From: Fen-1362 sp964597035
GTDB taxonomy: Bacteria > Planctomycetota > Phycisphaerae > Sedimentisphaerales > Anaerobacaceae
DNA: 27,073 nt
Direction of reading: 5' to 3'
NCBI GenBank assembly: GCA_964597035.1
Contig: CAZQWM010000033.1
Coordinates: 1-27,073 of the forward strand
The notes below the pieces were generated by a model that worked only from the letters and a program-made list of their open reading frames with translations, searched no databases and had not been told where the DNA came from. The translations under genes were made by a program, and so were the position numbers. Shown piece after piece: positions 1 to 6,216 of this stretch (the first letter of the stretch is position 1; every line of letters starts with the position of its first letter).

Positions 1-30
1 GTCAAAGGTGCCCGCCTAAAGGCGAGGTCT

Positions 31-50
31 CGCCACGCTGATGCGTGGCG
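31..50. repeat. Perfect 8-bp inverted repeat (hairpin)
   Basis: CGCCACGC, a TGAT loop, then GCGTGGCG form a perfect stem-loop. Just before it (11-27) lies a weaker hairpin, CGCC-TAAA-GGCG, similar to the CCCGCC/GGCGGG hairpins at 2697-2756. The pair lies downstream of the minus-strand LapA-like gene and could mark its transcript end, but there is no T-tract on either strand, so a classical intrinsic terminator is not supported. Confidence 0.5.
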
Positions 51-136
51 GACGTTCGGCCTCTTGCTATTATTATCCTCCCAATTGTCGCCAAAGGCAA
101 ATAAAATCAGCGCTCAGCGGACAGCGACAAGTGGTG

Positions 137-373
137 CTAATGAGCAGGCCGCGGATTAGTATTTGGCTTTTTTTCCCATTTCCCGGTCAATGCCAGCGAG
201 GCCAGAATGCCCACGGCGATACCAATTAACATCGTGAGCGCCAGCAGCGCCGCACGGGGCATTGTCACTGTAACGAAGAGAAACTTCGTATCTACAGATT
301 CGGTGTTCTGCAGGACCAGGATGATGGCGAGAACCGCCAACACAAAAGCTGCTATGAGTTTCGCTTTTACCAT
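137..373 (-). CDS. LapA-like (DUF1049) small inner-membrane protein
   Basis: A 78-residue protein with two hydrophobic segments (about residues 5-22 and 40-62) joined by a short loop containing QNTESVDTKFLF. That loop matches the LapA/DUF1049 pattern of a first helix followed by QN and a short beta-like stretch. The tail is short and basic (GKWEKK). Family members are small inner-membrane proteins; the E. coli relative LapA works with LapB in controlling lipopolysaccharide synthesis. The role here is unknown. The ATG is preceded by a purine-rich GGAAGG about eight bases upstream. No neighbouring gene suggests a partner, and it appears monocistronic. The family call is from the pattern of helices and the QN motif only. 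Confidence 0.75.
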   Translation of the reverse strand: MVKAKLIAAFVLAVLAIILVLQNTESVDTKFLFVTVTMPRAALLALTMLIGIAVGILASLALTGKWEKKPNTNPRPAH

Positions 374-412
374 TTTTTGACCTTCCTTTGTTCTTCAGAG
401 CTTACAAACCCG

Positions 413-546
413 CCATCACCGTATTAGATTCCGTCTGCCTAAAAGGCAGTCTCATATCTCGTTACTTTAATCTCTTTGTCAGCCCTTATACCGAGCATTA
501 TTACAGTACCACCATCACCGTATTAAACTCCGGCCCTTCGGGCCGG
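413..546. repeat. Duplicated 21-bp element, each copy abutting a hairpin
   Basis: The 14-mer CCATCACCGTATTA occurs at 413-426 and again at 512-525, and the identity continues as RAYTCCG (19 of 21 bases). Each copy runs directly into an inverted repeat: CTGCCT-AAA-AGGCAG at 435-449 and CCGGCC-CTTCG-GGCCGG at 530-546. The stems differ in sequence while the flanking repeat is conserved, which is what an element kept for its structure would look like. The spacing between copies is 99 bp. No protein-coding gene is evident here. Confidence 0.6.
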
Positions 547-555
547 TTATTTTTC
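530..555 (+). terminator. Candidate intrinsic terminator (orphan)
   Basis: A GC-only stem CCGGCC/GGCCGG with a five-base loop is followed on the plus strand by TTATTTTTC, the form of a Rho-independent terminator. There is no plus-strand gene upstream within the window, so either a small RNA ends here or the hairpin has another job. Confidence 0.4.
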
Positions 556-665
556 TTGTCGAAGGTGCGTAATAAGCCTGTGTTGGGGGTATTATCCTCT
601 TGATTGTCGGGAAAGGCAACCAAGAAATGGAATGCTATACTTCTCTTGCCCCTGTTTATTTATCC

Positions 666-854
666 CTAAGGTTTGCCTCTATGAAATTTGGGATATAAAA
701 GAAAGTAACAAAGCGAAAGTGTTACGACAAAACAAACGATACCCGAAAGCACAGCTATTTCAAGACTGCGAGCCAGGATTATTTTAAATGCCAAAACAAT
801 CCCAATCGCACTTCCTAAAGCAACAAGGCCGCTGAATAATATTCTTTCTTTCAT
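666..854 (-). CDS. Small two-helix membrane protein of unknown function
   Basis: A 62-residue protein with hydrophobic stretches at about 7-25 and 31-53, a positively charged start (MKER) and a basic tail (FHRGKP). I do not recognise a family. It is probably a real gene because its start is unusually well supported: GGAGG lies seven bases before the ATG, and a good sigma-70-type promoter (876-904) lies just upstream. Predicted location is the inner membrane. It stands alone, between hairpin-rich spacers. Nothing in the sequence indicates a function. Confidence 0.6.
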   Translation of the reverse strand: MKERILFSGLVALGSAIGIVLAFKIILARSLEIAVLSGIVCFVVTLSLCYFLLYPKFHRGKP

Positions 855-875
855 TGTTAATCCTCCAATGCAGAT

Positions 876-904
876 ATTTTAGTGCAAAAAGGATTAAGCG
901 TCAA
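876..904 (-). promoter_or_regulatory. Sigma-70-type promoter for the small membrane protein gene
   Basis: On the minus strand TTGACG (899-904) and TAAAAT (876-881) are separated by exactly 17 bp; each hexamer matches 5 of 6 consensus bases. Transcription would start about 15 bases before the ATG at 854, leaving just room for the GGAGG ribosome-binding site. Confidence 0.6.
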
Positions 905-924
905 GCCCCGCTCTGCAAAATTTG

Positions 925-945
925 ATTCCGTGATGAACACGGAAT
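925..945. repeat. Perfect 8-bp inverted repeat in the 855-1238 spacer
   Basis: ATTCCGTG, loop ATGAA, then CACGGAAT. Further small inverted repeats follow (GCCC-CTGA-GGGC, then GTCTC and GAGAC arms up to about 1010). The 384-bp spacer 855-1238 otherwise holds the promoter for the gene at 666-854 on one strand and a candidate promoter for the gene at 1239 on the other. An 82-codon minus-strand frame here has no ribosome-binding site or recognisable content. Confidence 0.45.
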
Positions 946-1033
946 GACCCTTCTTAGCTTCCTCTTTCGCCCCTGAGGGCTTCCGTCTCCGCTTACGCTT
1001 CTCTGAGACAGGTCCGTCTTATAATCGCTTCGC

Positions 1034-1063
1034 TTGCTAAAGACTGGTAAAATATGATATAAT
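1034..1063 (+). promoter_or_regulatory. Candidate sigma-70-type promoter for the SGNH hydrolase gene
   Basis: TTGCTA (1034-1039) and a perfect TATAAT (1058-1063) are 18 bp apart on the plus strand. It would give a leader of about 170 bases before the ATG at 1239. The -35 hexamer matches only 4 of 6 bases, hence the moderate confidence. Confidence 0.4.
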
Positions 1064-1238
1064 GACTCAAGCTGATTATTGATGGATAAACGGGAAATGG
1101 CAGATTGAGAAGGTGTGAAAAGTATAGAGCCCCGACAGCATATCCTCACGAAGCAGCAATCGAGAACCTTCGCTTCGCTACAGAAGTAAAAACGCGGGAC
1201 ATCAGCATTCTAATGGTTGAAAACAGACGGAGATAAAA

Positions 1239-2633
1239 ATGAGAATATTGAAGAAAACAAGTTCAGCAGGTTTTGTTCTTTTAATACTGAGTATTTGCTG
1301 TGTCTGCCATACGGCATCGGCGGCAGAGGCCTGGGTAGGCACCTGGGCGACCGGCCAGCAGTTGACGGAACCGGGAAACAATCCGGCTTCTCCGGGATTA
1401 GCCAATAATACACTGCGCCAGGTCGTGCACGCAACTTTGGGAGGGAGCAGAATACGGGTGCAGTTTTCCAATAAATATACAACATCCGGCGGCCCGATAA
1501 CTATTAATTCCGCCCATATAGCGTTATCAGCCAACAGCAGCCCGGTAAACGGGGCAATAATTACGTCAACCGACACGGCACTGACGTTTAACGGCGGGTC
1601 GTCATCAGTAACCATCGCCGCGGGAGCGGAACAATATTCGGACGCCGTAGATTTCAATTTTCCGCCATTGAGCGACTTGACGGTGAGTATTTATTTCGGG
1701 TCGGCGTCGTCATCGAATGTTACGGGGCATCCGGGTTCGAGGACCACATACTATCTACAAACCGGCAATACAGTGTCAGCGGCCAATATGTCGTCGGCAG
1801 CTAAAGCAGCCCACTGGTATATTTTGAGCAGGATAGATGTGCTGCTCGATAATTCATACGGATGCGCGGTAATCTTAGGCGATTCGATAACCGACGGCAG
1901 GGGCTGCACTGACAATTACAACAACCGGTGGCCTGATTATTTTTCAAGCCGGCTACATGCAGACCCGAGCACCGCGATGGTCGGCGTAATAAATGAGGGA
2001 ATCGGCGGCAACACCATTATATCCGGCGGGCTTGGGCCGACAGCGCTGGCGCGTTTTGACCATGATGTGCTCGGAGAGCCCGGGGTGCGCTGGGTGATAA
2101 TTTTTGAGGGGGTTAATGATATCGGCGGCGGCAGATCAGCCAGCAGTATAATTTCCGCATATCAGACATTCATAACCAAGGCCCACAACGCAGACCTGCT
2201 GATATACGGGGCGACAATAACACCTTTTAAAGGAAATGGTTATTACTCAACTGAACATGAGGATGTGCGCGATACAGTTAACAACTGGATAAGGACCAGC
2301 GGCCAGTTCGACGCAGTTATTGACCTGGATGCCGCAATGCGAGACACGGCGGACGAGGACCGACTGAACCCGGCCTATCAATTCGAATGGCTGCACTTTA
2401 ATCCGACAGGTAATCAGGCAGCGGCCAATTCCATTGACCTTACTTTATTCGAGCAAAAAAAAACAGCCGACCTTGACGAAGACGATGCTGTGGACTTTGT
2501 TGACTTTGCGGTTTTAGGCGGTCAATGGCGACAAGCGCCTGGTATCCCTTCCGCTGATATTTCACCGATAGGGGGAGACAGCACTGTTGACTTAAAAGAT
2601 TTCAATATAATGGCTCAAGAGTGGCTGTGGTAA
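1239..2633 (+). CDS. Secreted SGNH/GDSL-family hydrolase with C-terminal dockerin-like domain
   Basis: A 464-residue secreted protein. A signal peptide occupies about residues 1-28 (hydrophobic core, then TASA before AEAW). Residues 30-200 form a beta-rich N-terminal domain. The SGNH hydrolase domain follows: block I GDSITDG with Ser216, the block II glycine in GIGGNT near 256, block III GVNDI with Asn293, and block V with His386 in WLHFNPTG. The residue three before the His is Glu383 where the family usually has Asp. Residues 411-464 hold two calcium-loop-like repeats (DLDEDDAVDFVDF and DSTVDLKDF), each followed by a QW or EW ending, typical of planctomycete dockerin-like tails. It likely removes acyl or acetyl groups from polysaccharides. 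The ATG has GGAG about six bases upstream. The exact substrate cannot be read. Confidence 0.85.
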   Translation: MRILKKTSSAGFVLLILSICCVCHTASAAEAWVGTWATGQQLTEPGNNPASPGLANNTLRQVVHATLGGSRIRVQFSNKYTTSGGPITINSAHIALSANSSPVNGAIITSTDTALTFNGGSSSVTIAAGAEQYSDAVDFNFPPLSDLTVSIYFGSASSSNVTGHPGSRTTYYLQTGNTVSAANMSSAAKAAHWYILSRIDVLLDNSYGCAVILGDSITDGRGCTDNYNNRWPDYFSSRLHADPSTAMVGVINEGIGGNTIISGGLGPTALARFDHDVLGEPGVRWVIIFEGVNDIGGGRSASSIISAYQTFITKAHNADLLIYGATITPFKGNGYYSTEHEDVRDTVNNWIRTSGQFDAVIDLDAAMRDTADEDRLNPAYQFEWLHFNPTGNQAAANSIDLTLFEQKKTADLDEDDAVDFVDFAVLGGQWRQAPGIPSADISPIGGDSTVDLKDFNIMAQEWLW

Positions 2634-2696
2634 AAAATTAAGACCCAAGACTCAAGACGGAGGACGGAAAAACAAGTGTTAAGTTTTGAGTGCCTG

Positions 2697-2756
2697 CCCG
2701 CCAAAGGCGGGTAAAGTTTTGAGCTGATTTCGATTGATTCACCCGCCAGAGGCGGG
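2697..2756. repeat. Twin CCCGCC/GGCGGG hairpins between convergent genes
   Basis: CCCGCC-AAA-GGCGGG (2697-2711) and CCCGCC-AGA-GGCGGG (2742-2756) are two 6-bp GC hairpins, each followed by TAAA. The ten-mer AAGTTTTGAG is also repeated around the first hairpin (2681 and 2714). They lie in the 242-bp spacer between the converging SGNH hydrolase and sigma-54 activator genes, so they may slow or end transcription from both sides. There is no T-tract. A degenerate relative occurs at 11-27. Confidence 0.5.
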
Positions 2757-2875
2757 TAAACCCGGGGATATAAAAAACATCCAATGTCCAACACCGAATA
2801 CTGAATGCAGAATTTATTATTCGGTAGCGGTTTACTTTGAAGCGGCACTTCGACAAGTTCAGGATTAGCGGGTGA

Positions 2876-3946
2876 TTATTTGCTGTCTGATTTAGTTTGC
2901 TGTGGGAGGGAGATGTTGAGTTTTTCGAGCATACGATTTAGCTTTCGGCGTTCGATACCGAGGATACGAGCGGCGGCGATTTTTCGGCCTCGAGTATATT
3001 CGAGCGTGCGCGTAATGACCCTTCGCTTGACCTCGTCGAGAGTGGGGAGCTTGTCTTTTGGATAATCGGGAGAATCGGCGATAATGATTTCAAAGGGCAT
3101 AACGGCCGGCTCGATTTCGCGGCCTGGAGTGAGGACGTAAGCGCGCTCAACGGCGTTTGCAAGCTCTCGGACGTTTCCGGGCCAGGCATAGTGAAGCATC
3201 AATTCCTTAACCGATTCGCCGAGGACTTTTTGCGGCTCATTATAGAAGGTTGACTGGTTCCGCAGGAAATACTCGGCCAAGGGCAGGATGTCTTCCTTGC
3301 GGTGACGCAGCGGCGGCGCTTCGATGCTAACGACGTCGAGGCGGTAATACAGGTCGGAGCGGAAAGTATTCTTCCTGACCATTTCCTGGAGGTCCCTGCA
3401 GGTTGCGCATAATACCCGAACATCGACAGGATATGATTTTATCGAGCCGAGGGGCGTGACACGCCTTTCCTGCAGGACGCGAAGCAGCTTGGCCTGGAGT
3501 TCGAGGGGGATTTCGCTTATTTCGTCGAGGAACAGAGTTCCGCCGTCTGCGGCCCTGAAAAAGCCGAGCGTGCTGTCGACTGCGGTAGTAAATGCGCCTC
3601 GCATGTGGCCGAACAACTGGCTTTCGAAGAGTTGGCCGGTAAGAGTAGTGCAGTCAACGGGCACAAAGACGCGGTCGCTGCGATTGCTTGCTGCGTGGAC
3701 CTGTCTTGCTATCATTTCTTTTCCGACGCCCGTTTCACCGGTTATGATTACGGGGCAGGCCCTCGAAGCAACCGCTCTAATGACCTCGAGCATTGAGTTA
3801 AATGCGGGTGAGTTACCGATGAACTCGGTATGAGTCCGGGTATATAACGGATTTGAGCGCAGCCCTTCAACGCCGCGTCCGGCGCTTGTATCCATAAAGC
3901 GCAGCTCTCTCGCCCCGGAAGGCTCTTTCCGCGAATGTTCTTTCAT
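2876..3946 (-). CDS. Sigma-54-dependent transcriptional activator lacking a sensor domain
   Basis: A 356-residue bacterial enhancer-binding protein. The AAA+ domain spans about 42-275: Walker A GETGVGKE (70-77), the sigma-54 contact loop reading GAFTTA (117-122) instead of GAFTGA, Walker B GGTLFLDE (135-142), and arginine-finger region FRSDLYYRLD (195-204). The C-terminus carries a Fis-type helix-turn-helix (AAARILGIERRKLNRML). The first 40 residues are too short for a receiver, GAF or PAS domain, so activity must be set by expression, ligand or a partner, as in PspF-type proteins. Such proteins use ATP to open sigma-54 holoenzyme promoters. I chose the ATG at 3946 over an upstream TTG at 3958; the ribosome-binding site is weak for both. 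Target genes are not evident. Confidence 0.88.
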   Translation of the reverse strand: MKEHSRKEPSGARELRFMDTSAGRGVEGLRSNPLYTRTHTEFIGNSPAFNSMLEVIRAVASRACPVIITGETGVGKEMIARQVHAASNRSDRVFVPVDCTTLTGQLFESQLFGHMRGAFTTAVDSTLGFFRAADGGTLFLDEISEIPLELQAKLLRVLQERRVTPLGSIKSYPVDVRVLCATCRDLQEMVRKNTFRSDLYYRLDVVSIEAPPLRHRKEDILPLAEYFLRNQSTFYNEPQKVLGESVKELMLHYAWPGNVRELANAVERAYVLTPGREIEPAVMPFEIIIADSPDYPKDKLPTLDEVKRRVITRTLEYTRGRKIAAARILGIERRKLNRMLEKLNISLPQQTKSDSK

Positions 3947-4069
3947 CACCTTCGCCAAAGCTCCCGACTGCAGTTAAACGTACACCTGCACAGTTGCATA
4001 TCTGTGTTCGTGGTGAGAAAGCCCTTAGGCGCAGCCCAAGATACTCTCTCCCAATCTTCTTAGTTAATG

Positions 4070-4098
4070 ATTTTACTACACGAATCAGGGGAAATCAA
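4070..4098 (-). promoter_or_regulatory. Candidate sigma-70-type promoter for the sigma-54 activator
   Basis: Minus-strand TTGATT (4093-4098) and TAAAAT (4070-4075) are 17 bp apart (4 of 6 and 5 of 6 matches). The leader to the start codon at 3946 would be about 117 bases. The 425-bp spacer 3959-4383 otherwise shows only the hairpin at 4106-4127 and no convincing gene. Confidence 0.45.
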
Positions 4099-4105
4099 GC
4101 AAATT

Positions 4106-4127
4106 ATAGGACGTTATCCTATTTTTT
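4106..4127 (+). terminator. Terminator-like hairpin with T-tract (orphan)
   Basis: ATAGGA-CGTTA-TCCTAT followed by TTTTTT on the plus strand. The stem is AT-rich and short. No plus-strand gene lies just upstream; on the minus strand it precedes the promoter of the sigma-54 activator. Confidence 0.3.
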
Positions 4128-4383
4128 ATATTTCAGGTCCTGGCGAGTTGTTCTAACCACTTCGTTTTCAGAGACTTAGAAAGCAGCCATAAAAAAAGGC
4201 CTATTTTTTCAAATTCGGCATATTGGCGGAAAACAGCCCTTCGGGAGACGGTAGATTCTGTGGACGGGGCCGCTCAGAACAGGGATTTTTAAGCGGCTAT
4301 CCGCCTAAAATTGGGGAACAGAAAACACCGTTTTTGTCACCAGCCGGTCGAGACTGTACAGGTATTCTTAGCGTGTTTTTAGT

Positions 4384-4641
4384 ATGACAAAATCGGGAAA
4401 GTCAGTGCGGTTTTTGCGATTAAAAAATCCTGTGCGTAGTCGTTCTGAACGGCATCGCATCCCGTTGTTTTCGGCGGATTTTGTAATGAGTCCGGCGATT
4501 GTGTCGCGGCCGAGCCGAACGCTGAGTATGGGTTCGAGCGGTAAGCTTGTTGACCTGCCGGGGGTTTGGCTGCATAATGGCCCGTTCGATTATGAATGGC
4601 GGAATCAAAGACCATCGGCAGAAAATGCAGTGACAGAGTAA
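4384..4641 (+). CDS. Hypothetical 85-residue ORF upstream of lepB
   Basis: An open frame from ATG to a stop 24 bases before the lepB start. The N-terminal half is rich in Arg and Ser (SVRFLRLKNPVRSRSERHR); the second half contains LVDLPGVWLHNGPFDYEW. I recognise no family, signal peptide or membrane segment. In its favour are its codon choice (many GCG, CCG and TCG codons, like lepB) and its snug position in front of lepB. Against it are the absence of a clear ribosome-binding site and a composition compatible with chance. It could be a small leader gene of the lepB operon or not a gene at all. Confidence 0.3.
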   Translation: MTKSGKSVRFLRLKNPVRSRSERHRIPLFSADFVMSPAIVSRPSRTLSMGSSGKLVDLPGVWLHNGPFDYEWRNQRPSAENAVTE

Positions 4642-4665
4642 TCAAAAGGAAAGGCCGGAAGCTAC

Positions 4666-6177
4666 GTGCAGAAATCGAAGAAAGCGGCTGGCAGGACAAG
4701 GGACCGTGCAGCGGAGGTAGCAAACGTTTTTGAATGGCTGATAACGGCGTTTGTGCTGGCGCTTGTTTTTCGCGCGTTTGTGATGGAGGCGTTTCGGATA
4801 CCGACGGGCAGTATGGCTGATACGCTTATGGGGGCGCATTACAGACTGCGATGCACGCAGTGCGGGTACAAATACCGTTACGGACAGACCAATGCCGGCC
4901 CCCGCGGTCGGCCGATACCGAGACGATACGTCGGTCGGGATTATTCGCGATGTCCGAGCTGCGGCTATTCTCAGTCGGCCCGCGATACGGCGTCGGTATC
5001 GAACGGCGACCGCATACTGGTTTTGAAATGCATCTATCAGTTTTTCGAGCCGAGACAGTGGGACGTGATAGTATTCAAGAACCCTCTTAATCCGTCGGAG
5101 AATTATATAAAGCGGCTAGTGGGCAGGCCGGAAGAACATGTGGAGATAATTGACGGTGACGTATATATCGACGGCCAAATCAGCAGAAAGCCGGCGAAGG
5201 TTCAGGAAGAGTTATGGATGCCTGTTTACGACAATGACTACCAGCCGGCCAGGCCCGAGGAGCCGTCGTTCAACGGGCATACGTGGGAGGAGCCGTTCAG
5301 AAACGAGGGGGACTCAAAGTGGATGAACGACGAGGAGAATCCGGTGGTTTTCAAGCTGGCCAGCTCGCCCAACGAAGTGCAGACGCTGGTTTACGATACG
5401 TCGTTGGGCAATGACTTCAGGAGCACCTATGCTTACGACGAAACGACCGATTACAGGTATATGCCGTTTTGCAGCGACCTGATGGTACAGTTCTGGGCCA
5501 ATTCGAGTATTCAAACGGGTCTGGCAGGTGTGTCGCTAAGCAAGTACGGGATACAATACACGGGGCGGGTCGACTTTAACGGGGAGATGTCAATAGCACA
5601 GGTTGCGGACGGCAACGAAGAGGTGCTGGCGACGAGAACGATTGCCCCGGCTGCAATCGGGAAACCCGCGATTCTGAGATTTGCCAACGTTGACCACAAG
5701 CTTGTGCTGGAATTCGCAGATGAGAAGCTCAGTTGCGACATGGGCCGGGAACCGAATGATATGGGGCCCAGAAGGACGGAGGTTGAGCCGAAGGCCAGGA
5801 TTATCGGCGCAGGCAGAATTGAGGTATCGCATATCGCCTTGTTCAGGGACATCCACTATACCGCGAGGAATCCCAACACCAGCGAGGCGGGCAGGGCCAC
5901 GGAGGGACATTCGCTGCTGCTCGAACAAGACCAGTTTTTTGTGCTCGGCGACAACAGCCCGAGAAGCGAGGACGGCAGGTGGTGGAGCCGGCCCGGCAGA
6001 GGTAATAACGGTAAGAGCTATCCTGAGGGCATTGTGCCTCGTGAATACTTAGTGGGTAAAGCGCTGTTTGTATATTGGCCGGCCGGCTTTAGACCATACG
6101 CCGGGTTTCCCCTTGCGGTTATCCCGAACGTCGGCGAGCTGCGTTTCATTTACGGCGGCTCAGACAAGGTCAAATAG
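4666..6177 (+). CDS. lepB: Signal peptidase I with zinc-ribbon and large inserted domain
   Basis: Membrane-bound serine protease that removes signal peptides from exported proteins. One N-terminal membrane helix (about 22-40) leads into the catalytic Ser49 in RIPTGSM. A zinc-ribbon-like insertion follows (CTQC 63-66, CPSC 96-99). The core resumes with NGDRILV and NPSENYIKRLVG, where Lys149 is the expected general base. The conserved FFVLGDN box appears only at about 424-430. Between them, about residues 185-415 form a beta-rich insertion that looks like a jelly-roll/LamG-type fold, making the protein 503 residues against roughly 200-320 for typical bacterial enzymes. The start is GTG, with AAGGAAAGG upstream. 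It heads a plus-strand gene series followed 39 bases later by an AsmA-like gene. The family call is firm; the fold of the insertion is inferred. Confidence 0.93.
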   Translation: MQKSKKAAGRTRDRAAEVANVFEWLITAFVLALVFRAFVMEAFRIPTGSMADTLMGAHYRLRCTQCGYKYRYGQTNAGPRGRPIPRRYVGRDYSRCPSCGYSQSARDTASVSNGDRILVLKCIYQFFEPRQWDVIVFKNPLNPSENYIKRLVGRPEEHVEIIDGDVYIDGQISRKPAKVQEELWMPVYDNDYQPARPEEPSFNGHTWEEPFRNEGDSKWMNDEENPVVFKLASSPNEVQTLVYDTSLGNDFRSTYAYDETTDYRYMPFCSDLMVQFWANSSIQTGLAGVSLSKYGIQYTGRVDFNGEMSIAQVADGNEEVLATRTIAPAAIGKPAILRFANVDHKLVLEFADEKLSCDMGREPNDMGPRRTEVEPKARIIGAGRIEVSHIALFRDIHYTARNPNTSEAGRATEGHSLLLEQDQFFVLGDNSPRSEDGRWWSRPGRGNNGKSYPEGIVPREYLVGKALFVYWPAGFRPYAGFPLAVIPNVGELRFIYGGSDKVK

Positions 6178-6216
6178 CACCCTGCCTATCGGTCGCATCT
6201 TTTGCGGACGGGACGA

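Noticed and set aside
388..603. 71-codon plus-strand open frame in the left spacer
   Set aside because: It owes its length to the duplicated element at 413-546, starts at a TTG without a ribosome-binding site, and has no protein-like composition.
901..1149. 82-codon minus-strand open frame
   Set aside because: No ribosome-binding site, covers several hairpins and the opposite-strand promoter, and shows no recognisable sequence.
3994..4179. 61-codon plus-strand open frame upstream of the sigma-54 activator
   Set aside because: It lies opposite the activator's likely promoter and leader, has no ribosome-binding site and resembles no family.
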